From assembly GCA_016777545.1 (NCBI GenBank), contig JADHRH010000003.1, positions 1 through 25,983 on the forward strand: 25,983 bases of DNA, read 5' to 3'. The first letter of the stretch is position 1; every line of letters begins with the position of its first letter. The position numbers and the translations under genes were made by a program. Positions 1 through 9,891 of the stretch are shown piece by piece. The notes beneath the pieces are model-generated. The model had not been told where the DNA came from, searched no databases, and saw only the letters and a list, made by a program, of their open reading frames with translations. The DNA is from Candidatus Pelagibacter sp. (GTDB lineage Bacteria > Pseudomonadota > Alphaproteobacteria > Pelagibacterales > Pelagibacteraceae).

Positions 1-499
<499 letters not shown>

Positions 500-522
500 T
501 TATTCTAATAGTTTTATAGATA

Positions 523-2694
523 ATGCCAAATACATATCAAGATTTAATTACTGAAATCCAAAGTAAAAATCCAGAAATTCACCAGAAACTGGAAGGTGGA
601 CAAAAATTTAAACTTACAACAGAATTTAAACCTGCCGGTGACCAGCCGGAAGCAATAAAACAATTGGTTAAAGGAGCAAATAAAGATGAGTTAAACCAAG
701 TCTTACTTGGTGTAACAGGTTCTGGAAAAACTTTTACAATGGCACAGGTTATTCAACAAACTAATAGACCAGCTCTTATACTGGCTCCAAACAAAACATT
801 GGCAGCTCAACTTTATGGAGAGATGAAATCATTTTTTCCAGAAAATGCTGTTGAGTATTTTGTGTCTTATTATGATTACTATACTCCTGAAGCCTATGTT
901 CCAAGATCTGATACCTATATTGAAAAAGAAGCATCCATTAATGAACAAATAGATCGAATGCGTCACTCAGCAACAAGATCACTTCTTGAAAGAGATGATG
1001 TGATTATTGTTTCCAGCGTTTCTTGTATTTATGGATTGGGCTCTGTTGAAGCTTATAGCAAGATGACTTTAAGTTTAAAAAGGGATTACGATTATAACAG
1101 AGAAGAATTAATAAAGACCCTGGTGCATTTACAATACAAAAGAAATGACCAAAATTTTTATAGAGGAACTTTTAGGGCAAGAGGAGAATATATTGAAATA
1201 TTTCCATCTCACCTTGAGGATAGAGCTTGGAGACTTAGTTTGTTTGGTGACAAATTGGAAAAAATTGAAGAATTTGATCCTTTAACAGGAAATTTATTGA
1301 AAGAATTAGATGTTATAAAAGTTTATGCCAATAGTCACTATATCACTCCAAAACCAACCATAGAACAAGCAGTCATAAAAATAAAAAGAGAATTAGAGTC
1401 AACTTTAAAAAAATTTAAAGAACAAAATAAACTTCTAGAGGCACAACGATTAGAAGAAAGAACTAAATTTGATTTGGAAATGATCGAAGCAACTGGTTCT
1501 TGTGCTGGAATTGAAAACTACTCAAGATTTTTATCGGGTAGAAAACCTGGAGAACCACCCCCTACTCTGTTTGAATATTTTCCAGATAATACATTAATTT
1601 TTGTTGATGAGTGCCATGTAACTGTTCCGCAATTAAATGGAATGTATAAGGGAGATAGATCTAGAAAAAGTAATCTTGCAGAATATGGTTTTAGACTACC
1701 CTCTTGTATGGATAATAGGCCACTTAAATTTGAAGAGTGGGATGCAATGAGAACACAAACTGTTTTTGTATCAGCAACACCTGGTCCTTGGGAATTAGAG
1801 CAGACTAAAGGTAAGTTTGTTGAACAAATAATAAGGCCTACAGGCTTAATTGATCCACCAGTTGCAATCAAACCAGCTAAAAACCAAGTCGATGACGTAA
1901 TGCATGAGTGTAAGAAAACAATCGATAAAAATTTTAGAGTATTGATTACAACTTTAACTAAAAAAATGGCTGAAGATTTAACTGAATATTTTCACGAAAA
2001 TGGTATTAGGGTCAGATATCTACATTCTGATATCGATACACTTGAGAGAATAGAAATTATGAGAGATCTAAGACTAGGAGTTTTCGACGTCTTGGTTGGT
2101 ATAAATCTTTTAAGAGAGGGGCTTGATATACCTGAGTGTGCATTAGTTGCAATTCTAGACGCTGATAAAGAGGGATTTCTAAGATCTGAAACTTCACTAA
2201 TCCAAACTATAGGAAGAGCAGCAAGAAATTTAGATGGCAGAGTCATTCTTTATGCCGACAAGGAAACTAAAAGTATAAAAAAAGCAATTCAAGAAACTGA
2301 TAGAAGAAGAACAATACAGGTCGCCTATAACAAAAAACATAATATTGATGCAGCCTCAATTAAAAAAGAAATAAATGATGTTTTGGAAAGTGTTTATGAA
2401 AAGGACTACCTAAAAGTTGGAACAGGTGACAATATTGGTGGTAACTTAAAGAAACATTTAAAACAATTAAATAAAAGAATGAAAGATGCTGCAACCAACC
2501 TTGAATTTGAAGAAGCTGCAAAAATTAGAGATGAAATAAGAAATCTTGAAGCGTCAGAATTAGAAATTGTATTAAATCCAAAAGTAAAACACTATAATCA
2601 AGAAAATAGAGTGTATCCAAAAGGTAGATCTACAATGGGTCTACCTGGTACAAGAGCTCAAAAAGGTAAAAAAAAATGGAAGCAAACAAAATAA
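523..2694 (+). CDS. uvrB: Excinuclease ABC subunit UvrB
   Basis: DNA damage verification helicase of nucleotide excision repair. It is loaded by UvrA, opens the lesion site and recruits UvrC. Visible are Walker A GVTGSGKT (about residues 63-70), the beta-hairpin region around [18 protein letters not shown], the Walker B/DEAD-like box [11 protein letters not shown], helicase motif [11 protein letters not shown], and a C-terminal UVR motif ([13 protein letters not shown]) that contacts UvrC. The DEAD-like box reads DECH where E. coli UvrB has DESH, a Ser-to-Cys change. At 723 aa it is about 50 residues longer than the typical ~670, with roughly 30 extra residues before the usual FKPAGDQP start region and a basic tail. 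The ATG at 523 has no clear Shine-Dalgarno. It overlaps the next gene by 19 bp and heads the run that also holds uvrC. Confidence 0.98.
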   Translation: MPNTYQDLITEIQSKNPEIHQKLEGGQKFKLTTEFKPAGDQPEAIKQLVKGANKDELNQVLLGVTGSGKTFTMAQVIQQTNRPALILAPNKTLAAQLYGEMKSFFPENAVEYFVSYYDYYTPEAYVPRSDTYIEKEASINEQIDRMRHSATRSLLERDDVIIVSSVSCIYGLGSVEAYSKMTLSLKRDYDYNREELIKTLVHLQYKRNDQNFYRGTFRARGEYIEIFPSHLEDRAWRLSLFGDKLEKIEEFDPLTGNLLKELDVIKVYANSHYITPKPTIEQAVIKIKRELESTLKKFKEQNKLLEAQRLEERTKFDLEMIEATGSCAGIENYSRFLSGRKPGEPPPTLFEYFPDNTLIFVDECHVTVPQLNGMYKGDRSRKSNLAEYGFRLPSCMDNRPLKFEEWDAMRTQTVFVSATPGPWELEQTKGKFVEQIIRPTGLIDPPVAIKPAKNQVDDVMHECKKTIDKNFRVLITTLTKKMAEDLTEYFHENGIRVRYLHSDIDTLERIEIMRDLRLGVFDVLVGINLLREGLDIPECALVAILDADKEGFLRSETSLIQTIGRAARNLDGRVILYADKETKSIKKAIQETDRRRTIQVAYNKKHNIDAASIKKEINDVLESVYEKDYLKVGTGDNIGGNLKKHLKQLNKRMKDAATNLEFEEAAKIRDEIRNLEASELEIVLNPKVKHYNQENRVYPKGRSTMGLPGTRAQKGKKKWKQTK

Positions 2695-3428
2695 TTATCA
2701 CAGGAGCTGCAACAAGAATGGGTGCTGCTATTGCAAAGAAACTCTCAGGTCCAGGGGTTGAAATGATTATTCATTACAATACTTCTAGGACAGAAGCTGA
2801 AAAATTAAAAAAAGAATTAATAAAAAATAAAACAAAAGTTTATTTAGTAAAAGGAAATCTTGCAAAAGAACAAGATCTTAAAAAAATCATAAAATTTTCT
2901 AAAGATAAATTAAAATACTTTGATTGTTTGGTAAACAATGCTTCATTATTTGAAAATGATAATTTAAAAAATTTTACCTCTAAAAGTTGGGGAAATCATA
3001 TTAATGTAAATTTAAAAGCACCAGCATATCTTACAAAAGAATTTGCAAAAAATACTAGAGGGAAAAATAACAATATTATAAATATAATTGACCAAAGAGT
3101 TTTTAAACTAACTCCTTTTTTCTTTTCTTATACTTTAAGCAAAACAGGGCTTTATACTCTGACAAAAACAAGTGCTATGGAGTTAGCTCCAAATGTAAGG
3201 GTTAATGGAATAGCACCAGGTCCTACTATAAAAAACAAAAGACAAACTGATAATCATTTTAAGAAACAATATTTGGCAACCCCTTTAAAAAGACAGGTAA
3301 ATGTAAAAGATATTTGTTCAGCTGTTGACTTTTTTATCAAAAACAGTTCAATTACAGGTCAAGTAATTGCAATTGATAGTGGGCAAAGTTTAAATTGGCA
3401 AACACCAGATGTAATTGGAAAAGAATGA
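2676..3428 (+). CDS. PTR1/FolM-type pteridine (dihydropterin/dihydrofolate) reductase, SDR family
   Basis: NADPH-dependent short-chain dehydrogenase of 250 aa. The Rossmann segment is [16 protein letters not shown], with an Arg at residue 14 as in pteridine reductases (TGxxxRxG) rather than the plain TGxxxGxG. NNAS is at 87-90. The active-site pair YTLSK is Y152/K156. The usual catalytic Ser is replaced by Asp139 (IINIIDQRV), 13 residues before the Tyr; this is the arrangement in trypanosomatid PTR1 and E. coli FolM (Asp-Tyr-Lys), which reduce pterins and dihydrofolate/dihydromonapterin. The [12 protein letters not shown] segment also resembles the PTR1 HYHRSxxEA cofactor loop. It starts inside the end of uvrB and its stop overlaps the start of folB (ATGA), so translational coupling is likely. 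The motifs and the folB neighbour support a pterin role; the true substrate is inference. Confidence 0.85.
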   Translation: MEANKIIITGAATRMGAAIAKKLSGPGVEMIIHYNTSRTEAEKLKKELIKNKTKVYLVKGNLAKEQDLKKIIKFSKDKLKYFDCLVNNASLFENDNLKNFTSKSWGNHINVNLKAPAYLTKEFAKNTRGKNNNIINIIDQRVFKLTPFFFSYTLSKTGLYTLTKTSAMELAPNVRVNGIAPGPTIKNKRQTDNHFKKQYLATPLKRQVNVKDICSAVDFFIKNSSITGQVIAIDSGQSLNWQTPDVIGKE

Positions 3429-3850
3429 AAAAAAATAACTTTAGAATTATTAAACTAGATAAAACAAAAAACTTATTTAATTACGAAAAAAAAATTTTAA
3501 TTAAAGAGCTAACTTTAGATTTAAAGCTTGGATATTATGATTTCGAAAAAGAAAAATCACAAAAAGTAAAATTTTGCCTTGAAATTGACTATGAGGACAG
3601 AAAACCAACAAATGACAAGGATATTAAGTCAATTGTAAATTATGGTCAGGTTGTAAAATTGATTAAAAAACTTGTTAAAAATAAACATTACAATTTTTTA
3701 GAAACATTGGCTGAAGATGTATTTGATGTATTATTTAAAGATAAAAGAATTGGAAAAATCATGCTTCAAATTGAAAAACTAGAAATTATAAAAGAATGCG
3801 CCTCTGTTGGTATCCAAATTACCAAAAAAAGAAGTCATGAAAAGCTCTGA
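3425..3850 (+). CDS. folB: Dihydroneopterin aldolase FolB
   Basis: Cleaves 7,8-dihydroneopterin to 6-hydroxymethyl-dihydropterin in folate synthesis. I use the ATG at 3425, which overlaps the upstream stop as ATGA, instead of the in-frame codon at 3395 inside the SDR gene. This gives 141 aa. The core matches the tunnelling-fold family: [20 protein letters not shown] (the DFEKE glutamate at the usual substrate-site position), [21 protein letters not shown] and IEKLEIIKE with the C-terminal lysine. About 22 residues precede the core (family length is about 120), forming a Lys/Asn-rich leader of unknown use. It is embedded between the pteridine reductase and uvrC, overlapping both. Confidence 0.88.
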   Translation: MKKNNFRIIKLDKTKNLFNYEKKILIKELTLDLKLGYYDFEKEKSQKVKFCLEIDYEDRKPTNDKDIKSIVNYGQVVKLIKKLVKNKHYNFLETLAEDVFDVLFKDKRIGKIMLQIEKLEIIKECASVGIQITKKRSHEKL

Positions 3851-5672
3851 ATTAGGTAAAGACGTAATCAGAAAAGAGCTCCCATTAATTCCTAAAAGCC
3901 CTGGAGTTTATAGAATGTTAAATCATAAAGATGACATTTTATATGTAGGAAAAGCAAAAAATTTACCCAATAGATTAAAGAGCTATGTATCAGAAAAAAA
4001 TCATATCATTAGAACAGAGAGAATGTTGTCACAAACATTTAAATTAGAAATCACTACTACAGCAAATGAAAGTGAGGCTCTACTTTTAGAGGCTAATTTA
4101 ATCAAAAAATATAAGCCTAAATTCAATATTTTACTTAAAGATGACAAATCTTTTCCTTTTATTTTTATCAGCAATAAAGATAAGTGGGCTCAAGTTACAA
4201 AACATAGAGGAAAAAAAGACAAAGAAGGTTTTTACTTTGGGCCATTTGCTTCTGCGGGAACTGCTAATTGGACCATAAAAATGTTGCAAAAAATTTTCCA
4301 AATAAGAGTTTGTGATGATGGAACTTTCAAGAATAGGAAAAGACCTTGTATACTTTATCAAATAAAAAGATGTTCTGGTCCTTGTGTTGATTACATAAGT
4401 AGAGATGACTATAAAAAATCAGTAGATCAAGCAATTCAATTTGTGTCTGGTAAATCAAGAGACATACAGAAAAACCTATCTAAGCAAATGGAGGAAGCTA
4501 GTGAGAAACTTGATTTTGAACGAGCTTCTATTTTTAGAGATAGAATAAAATCTTTAAATATAATTCAATCATCTCAAAGGATTAATGAAGCAAATCTGGT
4601 AGATGCAGATGTAATCGCAGCGTACAAAGAATCTGGTAAAACTTGTATTCAAGTATTTTTTTATAGATCAAAACAAAATTGGGGTAACCAAGCCTATTTT
4701 CCAAAACATGATTCGGATCAAGAAATTTCTGAAATAATGTCGTCTTTCTTAATGCAGTTCTATGAAAATAAAAGTGTTCCAAAATTAATAATCATTAATA
4801 GTGATATCAACGATAAAAAACTAATTGAAGAAACTTTAAGTAAAAAAGAAGGAAGTACTATTTCAATTAATATAGCAAAAAAAGGATCTAAAGCTAAAGT
4901 AATTGCCATGGCTGAAAAAAATGCCAAAGAGTCACTTAGTAGAAAAATTTATGAAACAAATAACAATAAAGATTTGTTTGATGGTGTTGTTAAAAAATTT
5001 GAACTTAAAAATAATCTAAACCTTGTTGAGGTTTATGATAACAGTCATATTTCAGGTGCAAATAGTGTTGGGGCAATGATTACTTTTGGAAATGAAGGGT
5101 TTGTGAAAAAAAGGTATAGAAAGTTCGATATTAAAACAAAAGGTTCTGAACAAGATGACTTTGCTATGTTGAAAGAGGTTCTTTCAAGGAGATTTAAAAG
5201 AGCAATGTTAGAAAAGGGGAACTATTTAACTCTACCAGATTTGATATTAATTGACGGTGGTAAAGGTCAATACTCAACTGCCAAAGAAGTGCTAGACGAG
5301 TTTGGTTTACATGACCTTCCAATGATTGCTATTGCTAAAGGTAAATTAAGAAATAGTGGTGATGAAACTTTTTTCTATAATGGAAAAACATTTAAATTTG
5401 ATAAAAATGATCCTACCCTATTCTTTTTACAAAGGCTTCGTGATGAGGCTCATAGATTTGCTATTACTTCTCATCGGGCTAAAAGAGCAAAAGGCATTAC
5501 AAAATCACTTTTAGACCAAATTGATGGTATTGGATCTATTAGAAAAAGAGCATTATTAAACCATTTTGGTTCAGCTCGAGCAGTTGAATCAGCTAGTTTT
5601 GATGAAATAAAATCAGTAGAAGGTGTTGAGGAAAAAGTGGCAAAAAAGATATATAACTTTTTTCACGAATAA
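3837..5672 (+). CDS. uvrC: Excinuclease ABC subunit UvrC
   Basis: Dual-incision nuclease of nucleotide excision repair. The N-terminal GIY-YIG nuclease domain is seen as SPGVYRMLN...[14 protein letters not shown] and makes the 3' cut. Next come the four-Cys-like segment (VCDDG...[15 protein letters not shown]), a UVR motif ([13 protein letters not shown]) that binds UvrB, the RNase H-like C-terminal nuclease ([21 protein letters not shown]), and a helix-hairpin-helix pair at the end ([29 protein letters not shown]). I chose the ATG at 3837 (611 aa), which overlaps folB by 14 bp and has a GAAG just upstream. An in-frame ATG at 3807 would add ten residues and a 44 bp overlap. It forms one run with uvrB. 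Confidence 0.97.
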   Translation: MKSSELGKDVIRKELPLIPKSPGVYRMLNHKDDILYVGKAKNLPNRLKSYVSEKNHIIRTERMLSQTFKLEITTTANESEALLLEANLIKKYKPKFNILLKDDKSFPFIFISNKDKWAQVTKHRGKKDKEGFYFGPFASAGTANWTIKMLQKIFQIRVCDDGTFKNRKRPCILYQIKRCSGPCVDYISRDDYKKSVDQAIQFVSGKSRDIQKNLSKQMEEASEKLDFERASIFRDRIKSLNIIQSSQRINEANLVDADVIAAYKESGKTCIQVFFYRSKQNWGNQAYFPKHDSDQEISEIMSSFLMQFYENKSVPKLIIINSDINDKKLIEETLSKKEGSTISINIAKKGSKAKVIAMAEKNAKESLSRKIYETNNNKDLFDGVVKKFELKNNLNLVEVYDNSHISGANSVGAMITFGNEGFVKKRYRKFDIKTKGSEQDDFAMLKEVLSRRFKRAMLEKGNYLTLPDLILIDGGKGQYSTAKEVLDEFGLHDLPMIAIAKGKLRNSGDETFFYNGKTFKFDKNDPTLFFLQRLRDEAHRFAITSHRAKRAKGITKSLLDQIDGIGSIRKRALLNHFGSARAVESASFDEIKSVEGVEEKVAKKIYNFFHE

Positions 5673-5674
5673 TT

Positions 5675-6259
5675 ATGCTTAAAAAAATTCCAAACATTTT
5701 AACTATCGGCAGAATAATAATTGTTCCTTTTTTTGTTTTAGCATTTTACTTACCAGGTTTTTATGGTGACTTAACTGCTTTCGCTTTGTTTTTAATTGCT
5801 TCATTTACAGATTTTTTAGATGGGATGCTTGCAAGAATGTTGGGTGAAGAATCTAAATTAGGTGAATTGTTAGACCCTATTGCTGATAAAATTATTGTTG
5901 CCACAGCATTAATATTACTTGTGATGAGTGGGACAATTAAACATTACGAAGTTATTGCTGCAATTATCATATTAACAAGAGAGATTCTGATTTCGGGTTT
6001 AAGAGAATTTTTAGCAAAAGGTAAAATCAGACTGCCTGTATCTAATTTAGCAAAATTAAAAACTTTTTTACAGATGGTTGCTATAGCACTTTTATTAACT
6101 GGTGAAACTGGAAATAAAATTTTGAACTTCCAAGACTATAATGCACAAACTATTGGAATAATCTTGCTTTGGCTTTCTGCTTTTTTGACTTTATATACTG
6201 GTTATGAGTATTTAAGAAAAGGTATTGATCATGCAATGTCTGAAGACAGTAAAAATTAA
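5675..6259 (+). CDS. pgsA: CDP-diacylglycerol--glycerol-3-phosphate 3-phosphatidyltransferase
   Basis: Inner-membrane enzyme that commits CDP-diacylglycerol to phosphatidylglycerol(-phosphate), the route to anionic phospholipids. The 194 aa protein has the complete CDP-alcohol phosphotransferase signature DGx2ARx8Gx3Dx3D: D49 G50, A53 R54, G63, D67, D71 (FLDGMLAR...GELLDPIAD). Several hydrophobic segments suit a polytopic membrane protein. The start MLKKIPNILTIGRI is the classical PgsA N terminus. It begins 2 bp after uvrC; uvrC-pgsA adjacency is common in Proteobacteria. Its end nearly touches the convergent ilvE (1 bp apart). Confidence 0.97.
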   Translation: MLKKIPNILTIGRIIIVPFFVLAFYLPGFYGDLTAFALFLIASFTDFLDGMLARMLGEESKLGELLDPIADKIIVATALILLVMSGTIKHYEVIAAIIILTREILISGLREFLAKGKIRLPVSNLAKLKTFLQMVAIALLLTGETGNKILNFQDYNAQTIGIILLWLSAFLTLYTGYEYLRKGIDHAMSEDSKN

Positions 6260-6260
6260 T

Positions 6261-7133
6261 TTAATTGCTTCTTACTAAAGCTTGATAGCTTTCATTTAAA
6301 TCAATTATAGTTTCACAGACTTTAAATTCATTATCAGCTATACAAGATACAGGCGTAACCTCTGCTGCTGTTCCAGTTAAAAAACAACCAACAAAATCTT
6401 TTAGCTCTTCAGGTTTAATCTTTCTCTCATGGATCTTAATCCCTTTTGATTTTGCAATATCAATAACTGTTCTTCTTGTAATTCCATCTAAAAAGGAATC
6501 TGGGATTGGAGTATGCAATTCATTGTTCTTATCTTTAAAAAATATATTTGCTCCAGTAGCTTCTGCTACATTGCCTGCATGATCTAGCATTAGAGAATCA
6601 GTGTATCCTTGTTGCTCCGCCTCATGCTTGGATAAAGTACAAATCATATACAATCCTGAGGCTTTAGTATCCCAAGGTATTGTATTTGGAGCTGGTCTTC
6701 TCCAGTTTGAAATATTTAACCTAATTCCATTTATTTTTAATTTAGGATCAAAATAAGAGCCCCATTCCCAAGTAGCTATTGCAACATGTATTTTTGTTTG
6801 TTGAGCAGAAATTGCCATCATCTCACTACCTCTCCAAATCATTGGTCTTACATACCCATTTTCAATTTTTTGTACTGAAATGATTTCATTAGATGCTTGG
6901 TTTATATCTTTTTCAGAGTATGGAATTGTAATTCCCATTCGTTTTGCTGAATAAAAAAGTCTTGAAGTGTGTTCCTCTAATTTAAAAATCTTACTATCAT
7001 ATACTCTTTCACCTTCAAAAACACAGCTGGCATAATGAAGACCATGATTTAGTATATGAATTTTAGCATCAGCCCAATCAACAAGCTCATTATTATACCA
7101 AATTTTACCAGATCTTTTGTCGTAGGGTATCAT
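6261..7133 (-). CDS. ilvE: Branched-chain amino acid aminotransferase IlvE
   Basis: Fold-type IV PLP transaminase carrying out the last step of Leu/Ile/Val synthesis (or first step of their breakdown). The 290 aa protein shows the family features: HILNHGLHYASCVFEGERVY near residues 26-45, RPMIWRG, the PLP lysine in DTKASGLY (K157), LMLDHAGNVAEATGANIFF, and the phosphate-binding end FLTGTAAEVTPV. Fold IV relatives include D-amino acid transaminase and 4-amino-4-deoxychorismate lyase, but length and motifs favour IlvE. It is divergent from the MarR regulator across 72 bp. Confidence 0.95.
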   Translation of the reverse strand: MIPYDKRSGKIWYNNELVDWADAKIHILNHGLHYASCVFEGERVYDSKIFKLEEHTSRLFYSAKRMGITIPYSEKDINQASNEIISVQKIENGYVRPMIWRGSEMMAISAQQTKIHVAIATWEWGSYFDPKLKINGIRLNISNWRRPAPNTIPWDTKASGLYMICTLSKHEAEQQGYTDSLMLDHAGNVAEATGANIFFKDKNNELHTPIPDSFLDGITRRTVIDIAKSKGIKIHERKIKPEELKDFVGCFLTGTAAEVTPVSCIADNEFKVCETIIDLNESYQALVRSN

Positions 7134-7163
7134 GTGTGAAATTTTTTTTAATTATTTTTCAAA

Positions 7164-7190
7164 ATTATCTTTGTATCTATAATATGTCAA
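7164..7190 (-). promoter_or_regulatory. Candidate sigma-70 promoter for ilvE
   Basis: Read on the minus strand, a perfect -35 TTGACA lies at 7190-7185 and GATAAT (5/6 of TATAAT) at 7169-7164, with a 15-base spacer, somewhat short of the usual 16-18. A start near 7157 would leave a leader of about 24 nt before the ilvE ATG. On the plus strand, TATAAT at 7178-7183 could serve the MarR gene but has no recognisable -35. Confidence 0.4.
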
Positions 7191-7205
7191 TATAACTTAC
7201 CAATA

Positions 7206-7643
7206 ATGAAAGAACTTTTATATTTAAAAGATGATCAACTTAAAGAGTTAATAGAGAAGTTGTTTACAAGCTATAGAGAAATCTTTGCAGACTCCAAAAA
7301 AACCTTGGATAAGTACTCAATTGGGATAGCACATCATAAGGTTTTACACATTCTTTCTATGTATCGAGGTATTACAATTTCAGAACTGCTAAAAAAACTT
7401 AACATTACTAAACAAAGTTTAAATCGTGTTTTAAAAGATTTGATCAAACTAGAAGTTGTTTTTTTTGAAAAAGATCAGCAGGATACAAGGGTAAAACATA
7501 TTTTTTTAAATGATAAAGGAGAAAAAATTTTTAATGACATATTCTCCACTCAAAAAAAGCGAATTTATAATGCTCTTCTAAACTCAAGTTCAGAGCAAGT
7601 TATTAATTTTGATAATGTACTAAAAAAAATAATTAATGAATGA
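7206..7643 (+). CDS. petP: MarR-family transcriptional regulator, PetP-like
   Basis: A 145 aa winged-helix DNA-binding regulator. The core is AHHKVLHILSMYRGITISEL followed by LNITKQSLNRVLKDLI (recognition helix) and a wing with EKDQQDTRVKHIFLNDKG, the MarR DxRxxxxxLTxxG pattern. The N-terminal LYLKDDQLKELIEKLFTSYR and the GIAHH segment resemble the alphaproteobacterial PetP subgroup more than general MarR proteins. In Rhodobacter capsulatus, petP and the response-regulator gene petR lie together and are needed for cytochrome bc1. Here too the next gene, overlapping by 8 bp, is an OmpR-type regulator, and petABC lies about 8 kb away. The family is clear from sequence; equivalence to PetP is inference from similarity and neighbourhood. 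Confidence 0.85.
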   Translation: MKELLYLKDDQLKELIEKLFTSYREIFADSKKTLDKYSIGIAHHKVLHILSMYRGITISELLKKLNITKQSLNRVLKDLIKLEVVFFEKDQQDTRVKHIFLNDKGEKIFNDIFSTQKKRIYNALLNSSSEQVINFDNVLKKIINE

Positions 7644-8313
7644 TTTTATAGCCCATATCTTAGTAGTTGATGATGATGATGGAATAAGATCATTAATAAA
7701 AAAATTTTTAAATGAAAATAATTTTTTAGTTACGACTGCTAATAGTGCTGAAAATGCTAAAGAAAAAATTTTAATAGTAAAATTTGATTTGATCATTCTT
7801 GATGTGATGATGCCTGGAAAAAGTGGTTTAGATTTTATAATGGAAAATAAATCAAATATTGATACACCAATCATTCTTTTAACTGCCAAAGGAGAAACTG
7901 AGGATAGAGTTAGTGGATTAGAAATAGGTGCAGATGATTATTTGCCAAAACCTTTTGAGCCTAAAGAACTAGTATTAAGAATAAAGAATATACTAAATAA
8001 AACAAAAAAAAATGATTTAAAGAGAATTATAACTTTTGATAATATAAAAATAGATTTAAATAAATTGCTAATCATTAAAAATGATAGTGAATTTAAAATT
8101 AACAATACTGAAAAAATTATCTTAGAAAAAATGATTAATAACCCTGGAAAAACTTTTTCAAGAGAAAGTATTGGTAAACTAATTGATTTAGACAAAGAGA
8201 GATCAATTGATGTTATAATTACAAGACTAAGAAAGAAAATTGAACTTGATCCAAAAAATCCAAAATATTTGCAAACTTTAAGAGGTGCTGGCTATGTCTT
8301 ATGGATTGAGTAG
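7636..8313 (+). CDS. petR: OmpR-family response regulator, PetR-like
   Basis: Two-component response regulator of 225 aa. The receiver domain spans residues ~6-122: acidic pocket VVDDDDG (D12-D15), phospho-acceptor D56 in LIILDVMMPGKSG, conserved Thr in LLTAKGE, and Lys in YLPKPF. The C-terminal OmpR/PhoB winged helix (about 130-225) ends in the characteristic SIDVIITRLRKKIE...LQTLRGAGYVLWIE. It overlaps the MarR gene by 8 bp and the kinase gene by 20 bp, so the three are probably one transcript. It is most likely phosphorylated by the kinase encoded next door; its targets cannot be read from this window. Confidence 0.95.
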   Translation: MNDFIAHILVVDDDDGIRSLIKKFLNENNFLVTTANSAENAKEKILIVKFDLIILDVMMPGKSGLDFIMENKSNIDTPIILLTAKGETEDRVSGLEIGADDYLPKPFEPKELVLRIKNILNKTKKNDLKRIITFDNIKIDLNKLLIIKNDSEFKINNTEKIILEKMINNPGKTFSRESIGKLIDLDKERSIDVIITRLRKKIELDPKNPKYLQTLRGAGYVLWIE

Positions 8314-9613
8314 CTTTATTAAAAATTTATTACCTCGTAGACTATTTTACCGTGCATTACTAATTGTTGCAGTTCCAATAATAGTTTTGCAATTGGTTAT
8401 CACCATTGTTTTCTTTGATAGTCTGTGGATTAAAACAAATAAAGGAATGACACGAGCACTTGTAGGTGAAATGAAAACTTTCATCGTAGCCTATGACAAT
8501 GGTAAATATAATAATAATGATTTGTCAGGTCTTTTTTCAATTTACCTAGATCTTAACGTTGAGTTTAAAACAGATGATTCATTTGAATTACCGCAAAAAC
8601 AAAGGTGGTTTAGTCCAATAGATCGAACATTAAGAAGAGAATTAAAATCAAATATTGGAACTAATAATTATTGGTTTGATACAACGACATATAAAGAGCT
8701 CATTCATATAAATATTAAACATAATGATGGTTATTTTGAATTTTTTATTCCAAAGGACAGGGTAACCAGCACATCCGCCAGATTGTTTGGATTATGGATA
8801 ACCCTTCCAGCATTGCTGATGATAACTATAGCTATAATATTTCTAAAAAATCAAACTCGCCCTATTGTAAATCTTGCAAAAGCTGCTGAGAAATTTGGAA
8901 GAGGTGAAAAAGTTGATGAGTATAGACCTTCTGGTGCAATGGAAATCAGACAAGCAGGTCTAGAGTTTGACAAAATGCGAAAAAGAATTATGAGACACCT
9001 CAATCAAAGATCGGAAATGTTATCTGGAATAAGTCATGATTTGAGAACACCATTAACAAGATTAAAATTACAACTATCCTTTATTGAAGATAAAGATCTA
9101 TCAAAAAAAATGTCTGCAGATATTGATGAGATGGAAAAAATGTTAAACGAATATTTACAATTTACAAGTTCAACTTTTGTAGAAAAAGATGAGACTTTTG
9201 ATATTTCAGAATTAATAGAAAATATAATTAAAAAATATAATAATAAAGACATATCAAATAAAATAATACCAAGAATCTACATGAGTGGTCGAAAGAATTT
9301 AATTAAGAGATCTATTAATAATCTTATTGATAATTCAATTAAATATGCCAAAAAAATTGAAATACAATTAAATAAAAAAAATAATAATATTACAATTACT
9401 TTAGATGATGATGGGATTGGTATTCCTAAAAATGAATATCAAAATGTATTTAAACCCTTCTACAAAATAGACAAGGGAAGAGCTGACTCTAAATCAAGCG
9501 TAGGTCTTGGGTTAGCCATAACATCAGATATCATTAAGTCTCATGGTGGAAATATTATACTAGAAAAATCTCACTTGAATGGCTTGAGAGTTAAGGTTTT
9601 TTTACCTTTGTAG
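8294..9613 (+). CDS. EnvZ-like membrane sensor histidine kinase
   Basis: Partner kinase of the upstream response regulator, about 439 aa. Two transmembrane segments (roughly residues 21-43 and 164-184) flank a ~120-residue periplasmic domain. A HAMP linker follows (NQTRPIVNLAKAAEKFGRGE), then the H-box GISHDLRTPLTRLK with phospho-acceptor His ~248, and an HATPase_c domain with N-box NNLIDNSIKYA, G1 DDDGIGIP, F-box FKPFYK and G2 GLGLAI. I chose the ATG at 8294 because AGAGG at 8281-8285 is well placed (8-base spacing); the GTG at 8285 would sit inside that site. The gene overlaps the response regulator by 20 bp and, at its end, the convergent UbiK-like gene by 23 bp. The stimulus is unknown. 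Confidence 0.94.
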   Translation: MSYGLSSFIKNLLPRRLFYRALLIVAVPIIVLQLVITIVFFDSLWIKTNKGMTRALVGEMKTFIVAYDNGKYNNNDLSGLFSIYLDLNVEFKTDDSFELPQKQRWFSPIDRTLRRELKSNIGTNNYWFDTTTYKELIHINIKHNDGYFEFFIPKDRVTSTSARLFGLWITLPALLMITIAIIFLKNQTRPIVNLAKAAEKFGRGEKVDEYRPSGAMEIRQAGLEFDKMRKRIMRHLNQRSEMLSGISHDLRTPLTRLKLQLSFIEDKDLSKKMSADIDEMEKMLNEYLQFTSSTFVEKDETFDISELIENIIKKYNNKDISNKIIPRIYMSGRKNLIKRSINNLIDNSIKYAKKIEIQLNKKNNNITITLDDDGIGIPKNEYQNVFKPFYKIDKGRADSKSSVGLGLAITSDIIKSHGGNIILEKSHLNGLRVKVFLPL

Positions 9614-9845
9614 CTTTCTTTTTTAAATTATTTTTTTCTAGTTTTTCTAATTTTTTTTCAAGATTTTCTACTCTTTTAATTAAAATATCAGTTTCCTCTT
9701 TACTAACTAGCTTCATTTTAAAAACTATTTCATCTCTCTTTGATTTTAAAACATTTATAATTTCAGAACTTAAATCTTTATAAGAAATAAGACCTTGCTC
9801 AAATAGCTTAGCTAATTTATCAATTACAAATTTAGATTTTGTCAT
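9591..9845 (-). CDS. UbiK/BMFP-type accessory protein
   Basis: An 84 aa, highly charged protein. The pattern is an N-terminal amphipathic stretch (KFVIDKLAKLFEQGL), a middle region KSKRDEIVFKMKLVSKEETD and a C-terminal coiled coil (IKRVENLEKKLEKLEKN) with a Lys-rich tail. This matches the BMFP domain of UbiK, a membrane-associated accessory factor of aerobic ubiquinone synthesis in Proteobacteria, in order, length and the LVSKEE (family LVTREEF-like) hinge. UbiK members are poorly conserved, so the call rests on architecture rather than residues; a generic coiled-coil protein remains possible. Its 3' end overlaps the histidine kinase gene tail-to-tail. Confidence 0.7.
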   Translation of the reverse strand: MTKSKFVIDKLAKLFEQGLISYKDLSSEIINVLKSKRDEIVFKMKLVSKEETDILIKRVENLEKKLEKLEKNNLKKKATKVKKP

Positions 9846-9891
9846 ATATTCATTTATAAAATTAATATACTTTATAAGTAGTTTTTAAAAA

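Noticed and set aside
1518..1871. 117-codon minus-strand frame inside uvrB.
   Set aside because: Antisense shadow; sequence has no recognisable domain and uvrB is intact.
3395..3424. Possible earlier in-frame start of folB giving 151 residues.
   Set aside because: It lies inside the SDR gene; the ATGA overlap at 3425 is the usual coupling pattern and already gives a protein longer than the family norm.
8285..8293. GTG start for the histidine kinase.
   Set aside because: The GTG begins within the AGAGG site that is ideally spaced for the ATG at 8294.
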